This document shows positions 32,513 through 45,097 of a DNA stretch of 64,000 bases, in pieces. Position 1 is the stretch's first letter. Each line of letters opens with the position of its first letter. The stretch comes from Nereocystis luetkeana. Taxonomy: Eukaryota; Sar; Phaeophyceae; Laminariales; Laminariaceae. Under the pieces are notes generated by a model. That model was not told the DNA's origin. It made no database searches and saw nothing but the letters and a program-made list of their open reading frames with translations. The translations under genes were made by a program, and so were the position numbers. The stretch covers positions 558,001 through 622,000 of the forward strand of contig JARUPZ010000014.1 in assembly GCA_031213475.1 (NCBI GenBank), written 5' to 3'.

Positions 32513-33239
32513 CTATATTTGCAACCTATTTGCACTGAAGTACCTGCAGTCCACACGCTATGTTGTTACAAGAACGGTGCCGATAAGAAGGGGTATCGTG
32601 ACAGACGCCTTGAGATGGTCAGAGCCCTAACTGCTGCATGAAACTACTCGTTCTGCGTTGATTGTTATGTTTGTAGTTCCTACTGTGTTCCAATTGGTGT
32701 TCCAATAACATCCTTGAGATCGTCTTGTAGTCGGTCTGGCACCTTGCTATCTTGGCTGCCGTCTGCTTCCCGCCTTCCTTACCGATATTGTCAACCGTGC
32801 CCCATCCCCGGAGAGGATGCGTCAGGACAGGAAACACTCAAGAAACGAAATAGACTCGTCGTACACACACGGAACAAGACTTGTTTGAGAAGGTTGGTAT
32901 GTTCTGTGGGGTTTGTGGATTCCAGGTATAGGTATGGGAGTCTTACAGAACTTACAGGAGTTCCGGGTATCGTGTGGAATTTTTGCAAAACTCACAAAAG
33001 TTATGAACGCGTGTAAATATGTGTCACCCGTACCCGTACGCGATACCCGCACCCCAGTCTTTCAGAACAAGTCGGGTACGGGGTATATATACCCCGCTAT
33101 TTCCCTTTTTCCGGGTACACAAAGAAAGGCCGGGTACGGGTGTGCGATGTTGTACCCGTGCGCAAAACCCAGGCACCCCAGACCTCACAGCTCGTCATCG
33201 AAGCAGCGGAGCAAAGGTATAGATCACACCCTTGACAAT
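32513..33239. other. Unassigned DNA with GGGTA-rich patch
   Basis: The stretch 33020-33160 repeats CCGTACCCGTACGCGATACCCG-like phrases related to the ends of T4. No gene supported. Confidence 0.35.
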
Positions 33240-33567
33240 AATAATAGGCAATGAATGGCCTCATTAATGGCCTCATTAATAGCAATAGAATATGGTGCAA
33301 TGGACGGGTCTATTGTCGTCGGCGATGTCTGTCGATTGGCACGCTCCTTGATCCATTGTCGTCGAAACTGTCTATCGATAGGTTACGCCCCCAACCTATT
33401 GTTCAGGCAGGAGTGTGCTGAAGAACCTGGGTTGAAAGGAATTATCTTCGGCAATGGCTATCGACGGATAGCTTGAAGGATCTATTACGGGCGACAGTGG
33501 CTATCGATGAAAACATTTCTTGATTTTTGTGGCCGGCAATGGCTATCGATAGATACAGACAAGTAAG

Positions 33568-33949
33568 TCGGAAAAATGGGAACGAAGCCTAAAATGAGAA
33601 CCAAGCCGTATCTATCTCCAGAACCATGAGGTGTATCAGAGAACCAAAATGATCCTGCGAAACCCCTTGGCCAGCCCTGTTGTGAGAGGAGCTCGTCAGA
33701 ACGATCATGCTCCATCTCGTGCCTTCGGGTGGGCGCAAAAAGCGATATACGCTGGCTCTATTGTGATTTCTCTAGATGCTGGCTACGGCGGCGATGCCGA
33801 GGACTTCCAGCCTGAGCGACAGCTCATTCGAAGGCTGCTGTACAGCCCCACAGGACTGTCAACTTTTTTTCTTGGAGTTGTACACAAATGGTTTGCTTTC
33901 TAAAAAAAAACGTCCGTTCTCATTTTTGGCTTCGTTCCCATTTTTCCGA
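33568..33949. mobile_element. TIR element T6, 382 bp, about 33-bp ends
   Basis: TCGGAAAAATGGGAACGAAG at 33568 is mirrored at the right end (33949), with one or two mismatches over about 33 bp. It sits inside the ATCGAT satellite. An open 90-codon frame inside (33631-33903) shows no known motif. No clear target duplication. Confidence 0.65.
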
Positions 33950-34170
33950 TTTGTTTGTTTTTTTCTGAAGGGGGGGAGATGCAGCCCTTAATCTATTGTG
34001 ACGGCAAATAGCTTTCGATATACATACACGTTTCTGAATATATTTTGACCAGCAATGGCTATCGATATAGATAGATACTTCTAATCTATTGTGACATGCA
34101 ATTAATTGGTATCGATAGACACCGATGATAATCTATTGTGGTGGGCAATGTCTACCGATGGACACCATTA

Positions 34171-34589
34171 CCCGCCTATTTGCACACCTTCCTGCAATGC
34201 ACTCTGATTTTAAGCGCTGCAATATTTTGTGCCGCAGCAATGTCGTAATTTCATCTTGTGATCACCATCAGTCAGTGCATGGTGTCTGGTGATGAGCAGC
34301 GATCAACGTGGGTGCATGGCATAGCGTGAAGAAGGGCTGCAACATGGTGTTGTGTGTCTCAAGAAGGGAGAGGGCATCATATGTGTTAAAGTGTGTTGCA
34401 TTGTCGGCTGTGTTGTTGTTGTGGTTGGTCCTCGGTGATATTAATAGTGATCCCTTGGGATGGATGAGGTAGTAACGTACACATATATATATACCCTGGA
34501 CAATAGAAGGGAAATAGAACCTTGCCGCTACAGTAGCCCCGAAAAAGCGTGTATCAAGGGATATTATGCACGACAACAGACTGGCAACG
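34171..34589. other. Unassigned DNA between satellite blocks
   Basis: No satellite units and no supported frame. Short ATATAT tract at about 34480. Confidence 0.3.
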
Positions 34590-35189
34590 CTGGCTCACGA
34601 TAGACATTGAGAACCACAATAGACCTGCAGCACTCTCTGTCGATAGACACTGTTAACCACAATGAACTGGCAACGCTGTCTATCGATAGATGTTGTTAAC
34701 GACATTAATTTAGACTGGCAGCGTTGTATATCGATAGATATTGTCGGGGAACAATATACTTTCGGAAGTGGACACAATATATATATATATGCCTTTGCCC
34801 TAACAATGGAGTCACAAGGTTGTTCATAGATGGCCGTTGTCCTGAACAAAATATGCTGGAAAGCAACCGCTATATATAGATATTGTTTGAACAATAGACC
34901 CAAACGTTTGCATATCGATGGCTATTACTGCCGCCAACAATATGTACGCAATCGTATCCATCTATTATAGCCATCGCCCACCACAATAATAGACTGTTGG
35001 GCGTGATTTCGCAATAATAACCTATTTATTGCCTAAACCTATTGTATACCGTGGAATGATGCATGTCGGTGGTCATTCTTGACGACCGCCGAAGGTTCTA
35101 CTACTGCCGACAACACTAGGGACGCGGTTGTGTCCAACAACAATAATAACCATCGCCACCCACAATAGATTGTGAATCTGACTGACTTC

Positions 35190-35650
35190 ATTTGAGGCAC
35201 ACAAAAACTCGGTTAAGAAACTGAAAGCTGAGGACTTTCTCGTGAAGTTGACCGGCATCCGAAAAAAAAAAGCTTAGTTCATTTCAGTATGGGAGAAAAA
35301 ACTCGGGTTAAGAATCGGAAAACTGAGAATTTTCTTGCCAAGATGGTTCTATTTTTAATATCCAGAATATTTTTGAAAGTACGGTTAATATTGTTATTAT
35401 TATGTGCAGTTAATAACTGGTACCAGGTATGGTAGAAGACAACGGAAGGGTAATAAAGCGTTTTTTTTTTCCGAAAAAAAAAAGTTAAATAAAGGTGACC
35501 AGTATCCAAGATTATAACTCATACTTGGTTTTAGTACAGGACAAAAAAAACTCGAGATGCGAAACAGAAATATGAGAATTTTTCAGCGTAAGGTGGTCTT
35601 AGTAGGATGATCCACGTTTTATTCAAAGTGGAGCTAATATAGGACGAAGT
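35190..35650. repeat. Three diverged repeat units with AAAAACTCGG core
   Basis: Similar blocks at about 35196, 35288 and 35537, each AAAAACTCG(G/A), then AAAC(T/A)GA and TGAGAATTTT-like phrases. Spacing is uneven (about 90 and 250 bp). Confidence 0.5.
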
Positions 35651-36404
35651 AAAGGACCTAGGTACTAAATCGGATCGATTTCTGAAATTTCCAGCGCACA
35701 CAAGTTGACGGCAGTTACCAATATCCTGGTGCGCGAGTTCCTAGCGACATCTAAATATAATGTCTTCTGCAAAGGAGTGTGAGAGCGCATGTATGTATGG
35801 TCTCCACAACATGATGACGTCGGTTCACATTACCACAAACATACAGAACATGATATACCTGATACATACCTCGTTACCATCGGAAAGGCAAATATTAATT
35901 ATTAATAGGAAAATCGGGTATGCGATTGTGTCCAGCAGTAGTAACCATCGCCATCAACAATAAATAGATTTTTGGACGAGCTTCCAAAATAGACGATTGC
36001 CGCAGTGGTGCTCGGCGCTCAAGCCGCTCGTAAACGATGGGTTGTACAATCTGTTGTGGACGGCAATGGCCATCGATAGACATCTCGCACAATCTATTGT
36101 GGCGGGCAATGAATGGCCATCGATAGACATACCGCATAATCTATTGTGGCCAGCAATGGGCATCGGTAGGCATCTCGCACAATCTATTGTGGCCTGCAAT
36201 GGCCATCGATGAGCGCGGTTCACCACCTATTGTGTTCGACAATGTCTATCGATCGACAATATCACCAGTCTATTGGCGACAATATCTATCGATACATACC
36301 TTCCACAACATATTGTCGCAGACAATCGACATCGATAGGTTCCCCCCCTCGTCTATTGTTGAAGCAATGAACCATTGTTGTGTCCATTGTCCATGGTGTG
36401 GTCA

Positions 36405-37095
36405 TAGACAGACGATGCAGCTTTTTTTGTACCTGGGCGGTCTTGTCGTCGCAAGCGCTGACATTCTGCCAGAGATCACACGACGGATCCGATTCGCATG
36501 GGCATGCTACAATCGGTCCAAACGGGAGCTGAATGATATGTAGGATGCCTCGTCCACTCTGAAATTGTGCATCTTCAAGGCCGAAATAATCTAGTGTACA
36601 GTACGGGTGTGTGACGCGAAGTCTTGGTCAAAAACACTTCCCTGAGCCCCGACCAGCACAACACTTACTCCCCCAACAGATCCCTCTTGCTTCCAGCGCC
36701 GACAACGCACCGATTCCCTCATGTCGTACGCCAAGTCCTTCAAAAAGGCACAATGTGAGACGAGCGTTGAGACGACGACCCGCAAACGACGCCTCCACTT
36801 TACGGAAGACGTACAGAGAACGACCAATGAGCGGCTGACCCGCCGCATGGTGTTCGTGACGATGTCTGGTGGGGAGAACCCGGCAGCAGGCCGACCAGAT
36901 AATAAGCGGGCCCAATGTCTGGCAGACGACCTAAGGAGTTTTGGAGCCACCGAGGTGTCCACGGACAGCTCCCCTGTGCTGTTCGAAGTAGAGACGGTGT
37001 TATGTCCGAGGGCGGCTAAGAAGAGCGGGAAGTGGTCCCGGGGGATGGTCGAAGCGGCGGACTGTTTCAGAGCCAGGTGGCACAGAGGGCCGAGG
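36405..37095 (+). mobile_element. LINE fragment C, same family as copies A and B
   Basis: Starts at the equivalent of QFLYLGGVI (reads LFLYLGGLVV), continues through a region matching RIRFAWAC, then MSYAKSFKKAQCE, the RKRRLHF block and FRARWH near 37080. It is clearly the C-terminal third of the same LINE but more diverged than B. The frame is interrupted around 36540-36720. It abuts the ATCGAT satellite at its 5' end. Confidence 0.85.
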
Positions 37096-38440
37096 CACCT
37101 ATTACAAAAGTACTGTAGTCAGTATCATCTATGTATGTGTTGCTGCACACACAGGGTTACCTGGTACCACGTAGCGTGTACTACCTTACGTAGGCAGTAC
37201 AAATCTAGGCGTAGTGATCTGTTCCGTAGGACGATTTTCATGTATTGCATTGCCAGTACACAACAGCGGTATTGCACTCTCTCCTGTATACTTGTGTACA
37301 TAGCAAATTTATTTTCGACTGCAGTCGTATCGTGGATATAAGCAACAGTACATGTTGTACGTCACCTTGGTATAATATCATATAAATACTTCAGTATCCC
37401 TCCGGAACCAGTAGCATGGTATTGGTTATGGTTGAAGGAACAATATAGGCTACACAAGGTCATGAGTACGTATCTCAAGAGGTATCGGTTAGTGCAGTGG
37501 AAAGCATGACTGACGATGATGCTGCTCTATGCAATTTCGACTTTCGACACCCCCGGGATTTCATGTCAGCGACATCCCGAAGGGGAGCCTTGTATATACC
37601 ACCGTATCCGTACTACTACTCCATACTGATTTAATAGGTAATAATGCTGGTTTGCTGGTTTACAGCTTTTGTCCCTTCGTATATATTTACACCCGAAGCA
37701 GACGTTCATATCAATCAAATACCCCCCCCCCCCTCCATACCCACCGAGCCACTATATAGGATTCTTCGCTGTCGAGCATCATGAGTGAATACGACCCCAA
37801 GACTGTTGCTGGAGCACAGCAAAAATAGACCGTTCAAAACGAAAAATCGCCAACGCAGTAGTAGCCTATTGCAGTTGGAGCTTATTGGCCTCATAGGCCT
37901 CTGTCACTCCCCTTGTTCCAGCAACAATTTGATAAAGGGCCAGAGGTTTTTCCTCCCCACGTACAATAGAGGATCGTGTGTGCCCTGGACAGCTGTGTGC
38001 CGCAAATACCGTTTTTTTTAGTGAAACTAGGACAGAGGGTACCCATAATAATAGCTTAGCAAAATATAGTCTATTCGGTGACCTATCGCTATGATGTCCG
38101 ATTTCTTGCCTAGCCCTCTGTGTCCGCTGTCCGTAAGTCTATGCGGGGGTCTTTCTGCCTTTAGCGTACCCAAAACCACCCGCGGTTTCGACACTGACGG
38201 TGTCTACGGGGGGGGGGGGGGTAACCACCTCCATCTTCCCTTGGTCGCGACGAATTCCATGTATGTGGAGTTCGTCGATCTTGGTCGTGTTAGGTGCTCG
38301 ACCTACCAGGAACGGTTCTGGGAATTGAAGAATGTACCACAATTAACATAGAGACAGCAGGGGTACAGAGCTGGCGATTTTTACACCCGCCCGGATAATT
38401 CCTTTTGCAATATAGTATATGGTGTCAGTTGATCTGAGAG
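37096..38440. other. Unassigned DNA, no gene seen
   Basis: Holds a short G run (38208-38221), a C run (37724-37733) and TACCTGGTA at 37158. The frame 38091-38351 reads protein-like at its end (YVEFVDLGRVRCSTYQERFW), but it has no splice or domain support. Confidence 0.35.
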
Positions 38441-38845
38441 GCTGTGTGTTAATTGGGATTGCCCAGACAATTTGTATTGGCGACTGAGTTTTTTGCAATA
38501 AATTAATTGTCCAGACAATTGATATCGGCGATTGTCCACTAATTGGAATTGCCCAAACAGTTTATTTCGGCGATGCCTATGAGTTGGAATTGTCCAGACA
38601 ATTAGTTGGAGTTGTGTGATCACTAGTAGTTTTCGATTGTAACAATGCTGTCTATGAATTGAGTTGTCTAAACAATTGATTTTTGAGACTGCCAATGAAT
38701 CGGAATTATCCGACAAATTGATTCCGGGCGCTGATCCATGAGTTGGAATTGCCCAGAGAACTGATTTCGGGTGTATAATCAATTAATTGGATTTAATTTG
38801 TCTAAACGTTTGATTCCTGATGCTGCCAATGATATGGAATAGCTC
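38440..38845. repeat. Degenerate tandem array, about 55-bp units, AATTGCCCAGACAATT core
   Basis: About seven units with TTGGAATTG(C/T)CCA, GACAATTGAT and a TTCGG-CG-TG block. The core is near-palindromic. No coding content. Confidence 0.75.
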
Positions 38846-39079
38846 AAGAAATAGTCGATGAGGAACATCGATACAAACAAGTAAAGTGTGAACGCGGACG
38901 AGCTGACACCATGCCAAACCACACTAACTACAGTACAATTTACTGCTTTACGTACGAAGCATGTATGTGTGTTCACGGAACCGTACTTAATAGTTCTGAA
39001 GTTCGCTTGTTTCCGACGTTTCTCCTAAACAAACATGTGCTGTTTCCGCTGGTCACTTCCCCCTGCCACGGTGTTGCAG

Positions 39080-39202
39080 GCAACTCACGGGGGCCTGTGG
39101 CGCGGCGGTGGACGAGTCAGAGCTTGTCTCGTGGGAAGAGTCCTACGACGGCTCGACGGAAGATTCCCCTGATGAACCTTCTTCAAGTGGAAACAACGGC
39201 AG
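39080..39202 (+). CDS. Candidate internal exon, acidic Ser/Glu/Asp-rich
   Basis: Acceptor TGTTGCAG ends at 39079 and donor GTATAT starts at 39203. After one leading base, 40 codons read TGACGAAVDESELVSWEESY and continue acidic to SSSGNNG, then two bases. Both ends are phase 2 compatible. The codon pattern is coding-like and the two other frames hit stops. No adjoining exons found and no family recognised. Confidence 0.3.
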
Positions 39203-39519
39203 GTATATATAATAATTATAATTGTTACTAGGGAATTAGAACCCCGCCCGCCCCCGCGGCGGCAGGCGCACATGAAGTACGTGAAGAGGTGTTGCACACA
39301 CAAGGAAAACATGATTAGGGATCGGGAATCGAATTGATACCAGAGTCATGGGCTACTACTGACTTAACGCTAAAATCGAAGAGTAGTAGTATAGTCTTCG
39401 ATGCTCTCGCTGTCTTGGCGTATACCTGGTATCTGGTAGGAGACATGGACTAATGTATTGCTAAAAAAAAAGCGTAGCACTCAGATGAAAATTGACGGGG
39501 TTTGTATCATCCAGGTATT

Positions 39520-40014
39520 TATCGCCTGGGTGGGATCTGTATCATCGATAGATGTGATCCTTGATGATCTGAACACCTCTGCTGGGTGGGGTCTGCACGA
39601 TCTGCATGAACTACACATACGTGTTAATCGAACGTACATGTGCCGTGATTAACTGATAAGTAGCTTCGCGTGGATGGGTCCGCATGATCTGAAGGATCTG
39701 TACGATCTGCAGGGTCTGTATAATGTGGATGTATTACTCTTTTTTTAACGGTGAGATCTGCTTGGTCGTTATGATCGCACTTGCGTGCCGGGTGGGATGA
39801 TCTGAACGCCATGTGTGCATGATGTGGAGGATCTGCATGAATGATCCGAAGGATCGATTATCTACACCTCCAACTAGTTTGCCTGGAGAGACAGGTATGT
39901 TCCGCGTCATTTCCACTTGCGAGCCAGGTAGGTTCTGGTTGATCTCTATGGCATTTCAAATGTTTAGCGGGAAGGGGATTTGTCTGGTTACAGTTTTCCT
40001 AGGTGTGTACCTGA
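39520..40014. repeat. GATCTG minisatellite, upstream diffuse part
   Basis: Scattered GATCTG(C/T)A phrases with about 12-bp spacing, interrupted by unique sequence. Continues into segment S copy 1. Confidence 0.6.
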
Positions 40015-42360
40015 GTAGAATCTATCTATCTGTGTGACCTGTACAATCAGTACAGTTTGACCGGCGTGGGATCTGCCCGATCTGCCGATATATGCACATC
40101 TTTAGCGGGATAGGGTCTGTACGATCTGCATGATCTGCACATACATGTTTATCGGTGGGTGTCATCGATCTGCAGGATCTGTATAATCTGCGGGATCTGA
40201 ATGATCTACCTGAGTGGAATCTGTGTGATCTATGTGATCTGTACACCGGAATAGGGTATGTACGATTAGCATGATATGCACATTTATATCGGTGGATCTG
40301 CATGATCTGCAGGATCTGTATGACTTGCGGAATTTTTGTATCGCCTGGAGGATCTGCAAAAAATCTGGATATTTCACACTTACTTGTTTGCATCATGTAT
40401 AGCCGGGATGGGTCTGAATGAGGCGGATATTTCTCAGGTGTGTACCTGAGTGGGATCTGCGTGATCGGCACATCTTTACCGGGTTGGATCTGTATGATCT
40501 GCAGGACATATATGTTGCAGCGCTACGGGCTTCAGGAGTCGCCCAGGTGGGCGACAGGGTATTCTGTGATGTACGTTGACTGACCTGACCAGTGACGCAC
40601 GGAGGGTGCATCGTGTAAGGCAGCGATAAAGCCGTAGGATGGCTCGCTGTCATATCGATGTAGGTATACAATGGAGTGTCCCCGGCGGGGGAGGCCATTG
40701 TCTGGGTCATGGAAACCCCGTATCGGCTGTAATGGTCGATGCGGGTGCTCTCTGGCCCTACCTGGGGTTAGTCAATCCCACCAAAGAACGAAAGAAACAA
40801 GTCAAACCATATCCTGTTCACACACCGTGCATGATTATCGCCTATCACGTGCCTGTCTGTTAACCACACGTCGCACCTGCTGAGTAATACCAACACTCAA
40901 CCCGCGTGGCGTCTGGCCACCCCGTGGCCAGAGAGGATTCAGGACCGAGGAAAGGAGGAAATCCCCAGAAGGACTCTCTCAACGAACGACAACAGCTGGC
41001 TATCGAGGTGAGACCGAACCGATAGCGGTACACAGGAGGAGGCAGCTGTAACATATATGTATGATCTGCAGGATCTGTATGACCTGCAGGATCTGTATGA
41101 TCTACCTAATTTTAGTAAGTAAGTGTTGATCTGAATAATATGTACCAGGTACATCTCAACCGGGATTCGGTCTGTACGATTTGTAGGATCTTTATGATCT
41201 GCAAGATTCTGTACGATCTGGAGGATCTGTAAAAGCTGGGGTTTTTTACACTTTTTTCAGCATGTTTGTTTAGCAACAACAGGAGCAGCAAGGTAAGCAA
41301 CCGCGTGGCACGGGCAAAAATAAAAGAAGGGTAGCCGCAAGAAAAGCAACCTGTGCCAGCAACAGCAGTAGTAGTAGTAGCAGTTATACCGCGATTGTGT
41401 GTAGTAGCAGTAGCGGTAGCCACAACAGGAGGAGTAGCAGAATGATAAGCAAACTAACTGCGTGACAGGACACATTGTTCAAAGGGCGGTGAACACGCGG
41501 CTACTACAGTATTACACGCAACGCTATAATACGTCGTACGAAGATCCGATAAATAAATTATTAATCGCACCGAGATACTAAAGAAAACTACCAGATATGT
41601 ACGTGGTGGATACAGCGTGTTTTCATGTCTTGTGGTCAAGCAGTCACGAGCACACGAGCACTCAGCAGCAGCAGCATCACTCAGCAGCACTCGAGCAACA
41701 CACGATTCGAGCAGCACTCGTCCGCCTGTTGCTGCTGTTCTTGTACCGCTGTGTACTACTCTCGAGCGCTCGAGCATGAGTAGGTTTCCAAGCATGGCCT
41801 ACTGTACCGCAAAAAAAAAGGATACGGAACTACGATCACTCGATTGTTCAAGCGCAACGAGCACGAGACAAACACGAGCATGGCGTGGCCAAGCAGTCAC
41901 GGGAACACGAGCACTCAGCAGCAGGAGCAACAACAGCAGCGGCAGCAGTAGCACCCAGCGGCATTCGAGCAGCTCTCGACTCGAGCAGCACTCGTACGCC
42001 TGTTGTTGCTGTTGTTTTACTACTACTGCGTACTCGAGCAGCACTGTGTGCTGTTGTTGTTGTGGTTGCAGCAAAAGGCAAGAAAAGCAAAATCTTTTCA
42101 GCTAAAAATACGAAGATCCGGGTAGGTTTTCAAGCCCCTGGATGGCCTTTCGGAAGTTGGACCCCATCCCCTGAGTTGCTTGCTGAGTCACGTGACTTCG
42201 ACCATGTCTAGCATGGGCCACGGAGCCCGACCGGAGCCAACACTTGCACCGTACTGGCCACGCCGCACCCATGCGGGCCCTGCAGCAGGAAGCACGAGCA
42301 AAGACCCGCGGTCGAACGAGAAAAGTGAACTATTCCGGAAATAACGGTCATTTGGTACAA
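40015..42360. repeat. Segment S copy 1: GATCTG minisatellite plus CAG/CTG-rich block
   Basis: Three consecutive parts. 40015-41240: 12-bp GATCTGCAGGATCTGTAT-type repeats. 41241-41580: a spacer with AGCAACAACAGGAGCAGC. 41580-42360: two quasi-palindromic blocks where CAGCAG-rich sequence faces CTGCTG-rich sequence across CTCGAGCAGCACTCG motifs, then a conserved tail ending ATTTGGTACAAAG. Collinear with copy 2 at 46838-50000. Carries a solo LTR (40513-41053) that copy 2 lacks. Poly-Gln, poly-Ala and DLQDLY frames across it are translated repeat, not genes. Confidence 0.8.
40513..41053 (+). mobile_element. Solo LTR, third copy of the 541-bp family (fossil)
   Basis: TGTTGCAGC to GCTGTAACA, 541 bp, flanked by TATA on both sides (40509-40512 and 41054-41057), a likely 4-bp target duplication. 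About ten differences from the other two copies by eye, so it is somewhat older. It interrupts the GATCTG minisatellite. Solo: no internal region. Confidence 0.8.
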
Positions 42361-43640
42361 AGTAGAATTAGTGCGCAGTTTGATGTTGTAGAGAGCTTTT
42401 TTTAGGCGATAAGGTTCATATTCCTTGGCCGAGCACGTATTGCTAATAAGTAGCTCACTTTGACAGCAGCAGCTGCTAGCTGCCTTTGTTTGGTCGATCG
42501 CTCTTGTGGGTGACCCAAGTGGATGCCGCACGGAACGGTGTTGGCAGACCGGTAGAACACACCAACAGACAGGGCTGTTGCTTGCAGCTGGACAGCTGCC
42601 CCTCGCTAGATCAGGGATTTCGTGAAATTTGATTCATCGCTCCTTTACCTTTGGGTCCTTCTGTTCTCTATCTGGCAGTCAACAAGTGGGATGTGAGGTT
42701 CAGTGAAATTAAGTACCTTGATAAAATGTATTAAATTGTGAAGAGTCCTATAGTTAACACGAAGACGCCGTGTATATATAGTACCTGGTAGTTTGTAGTA
42801 AATATCGTGTTGAGTAACACGTGTTACCGCAGAACGAAGTTTCATAGATAGATTGGCATCGTGTATAGATATGAGTTAGGACAACTGGGTGATGACAAAC
42901 AATTTATCCACAAAGACGAACATTTCAGCGCAGCAAATCTTTACGTGTATCGTATAGCATAAGATGCGACCGGGGACATGGTGACAAATAGATGCCCACG
43001 AACGGTAGTACGATGATGTGGGTTTACTATTATGAGAGGTCTCGCACAGAAGACCATCAAGTGACAACTATTGGTGGGAGCTGCCTCCATGTCTAGATAA
43101 AACGCATACAATCAAATGTGAATTCACAACGAGATACGCTGAAGCTGTGTTTCGGGTCCGCTGCGATGTACCTCCAACCAATCGACGGAACGAATGAAGG
43201 CGGGGGAAGCATGTGTTGAAACCTCTACAGTTATTGGCGTATTCCCGGTACTTTGTTGGCGGGTGGCCTCCTAGTCGAGAGCACGCACAAGGGTAACCGG
43301 AGGAACAAAAAATGCCGTGGAGGGCGTAAGGTCTGAAGTTATGTACCAATGTTGAGGAACAGTTCGATAATTGACCTGGTAGATGCGGTAGGATACCAGC
43401 TACAAGAAGTGGGTGATAGGTGTAGTAGGGCATAGACATCTTCACGCTTGAACCTCTCATAGTCGACGGCATCGTTGCGGGCATTTGGATGCGTAACGAA
43501 GCGCAGAGAGGGCGTTTAAATACGGAGTAAAGTGATGGTAGGGCATATAAGAGAAACATCGATAGCACATGCGTCAGGCTATCTATTAATTATATGTAGA
43601 CAGCGTGATGCCCAATTTATAACTTCATCATAGTATTGCC
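42361..43640. other. Unassigned DNA, no gene seen
   Basis: The 166-codon minus-strand frame at 43068-43568 has no recognised domain and ordinary composition. TACCTGGTA at 42782. Nothing else supported. Confidence 0.4.
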
Positions 43641-44660
43641 TCTAATACCAACTAGTCAAAAAATTATATACGTCACGTACTTCAAAATCAACTTTTGTAA
43701 GCTCCCTCCGCGCAACGTAAAAAAAAATGTATCTCAGACCTATCTATGCCAATGGAAACGCGAAGTTCGAAAGTTTTTTTTCAAAGATATTGCTTTCAAA
43801 GAACAGCCGAAATTTTTCTCGTACCGCCGCTGTGGGAAACAAGATTTTTTTTTTTTTTTTTTTTTTTTTCCCCAACGGCTGCAGGCGGCGCAGTTTGTTT
43901 TTTCTGGTTGCAAATAATTTTAATTGTCAACACGGTGTTAGAAACCAGCTCGTACGTCGATCGACGCTCGATCTCGACATAGACTCAGCCCACGGCCAAC
44001 CCGCTCGGTATCTGGCAAGGCCAACGAATATAGATGACGGCCTCGAAGATATCAGGTGGATCCATGGTCTAGGGGGCGAGAGCTTGCCGGCGGCGTCCTA
44101 CGGTATCCTCCCAAACCTGGAAAAAGTCTTTTTTTTGCCATTCGAGACGGATGGAGAAGTTTTGTCTTCTGTTTTGTGCAAACCAGCGGCCAAATGTTTT
44201 TTATCGTACGCCTGGTCAACTCCCGCCACATGACACCGGCCATGGTGTGAAGACAGTGACTCTAGGTTGGGTCGGAGCCCCTAACGAACTCACTCTGTTC
44301 AGAATATATGACGCAATCTCTGGTTTTGTTGATCGATGTCTGCTGAGGAATCGGAATCTCGCCGCTTCGAACCCAAGATCGGCCTCAGTTTTTCTCGAGC
44401 CGACGTTGGCCCAACATCGACCCCAGATTTGTTTTATCGGCCCCGGATTTATTTGTTTTTTTCGGGTTTTTCCAAACGTTAGGAACTTTCTTTTTCTCAG
44501 CGCGCCCATAGGAAGCGTGTTCTAAATGTTCTCGGAGGGTATCTTTGAAATTCAAGCTTTGTATTGATACTTCGTTTTCCCATTGGCATAGGTCTCTCAC
44601 ATACTCCGACATCACCTTTTGTAAGTTGCCTTCGTGGAACGTTCCAAGATCTTGTCCTTT
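43641..44660. repeat. Possible diverged inverted-repeat element with 25-base T run
   Basis: A block at about 43735-43780 (GACCTATCTATGCCAATGG, then CGCGAAG and TTTCAAAGAT) is echoed in reverse at about 44545-44605. A separate CTTTTGTAAG block repeats in direct orientation (about 43692 and 44615). A run of 25 Ts lies at 43845-43869. Boundaries are unclear and no protein is recognised. Confidence 0.3.
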
Positions 44661-45097
44661 GCAAAGTCATTGTCGAAACACACATGTGCTTCTGCCCTCC
44701 TGCGCCTTGAACATCCGGCCCTCGTCATCTACCGCCGCTTCACCCGACGTCCATCGCAGTAAGAGTCTTTCGAGCTACCGAGGGCTTCACGCAATGATCC
44801 CTGTAGGCTTTAGTACACTACATACGTCGCGCTGGGGACTACTGCAGACACCAAAGCAGTGTCTTCCTCTATAAGCTCTGCAACGACACCCAATTTCATA
44901 ATCATCCTGTATATCTCCTTCTAACGCAGCACACTGCTGTACACACACACTCATGCACGCTTGGCACGAGAAGGTACCATGGTATCTGTTTGTCCTGCCG
45001 CGTTGTTGGTCAAGATCGTACTTTGCCGTTACGTATCGAAAACCCGCCGCAGTTTTTTGTTATCTAGCCAACCGACTTCACCTCCCGTATAGAGAGA

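Larger units (their letters stand above)
33240..36375. repeat. Degenerate satellite with CTATCGATAG core, interrupted
   Basis: Loose units of about 57 bp centred on AATCTATTGTGG then GGCAATGGCTATCGATAGAC. Plus orientation at 33240-33560, 33990-34170 and 35930-36375; reversed at about 34590-34990. Intervening pieces include the MITE at 33568 and the repeat at 35190. The best-preserved stretch is 36050-36250. No coding content. Confidence 0.75.

Noticed and set aside
43068-43568. 166-codon minus-strand frame
   Set aside because: No recognised motif, no splice context and no sign of codon bias; length alone is not enough in 64 kb.
43845-43869. T run as the poly(A) tail of a minus-strand retrocopy
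   Set aside because: No adjacent coding sequence on the minus strand and no flanking target duplication.
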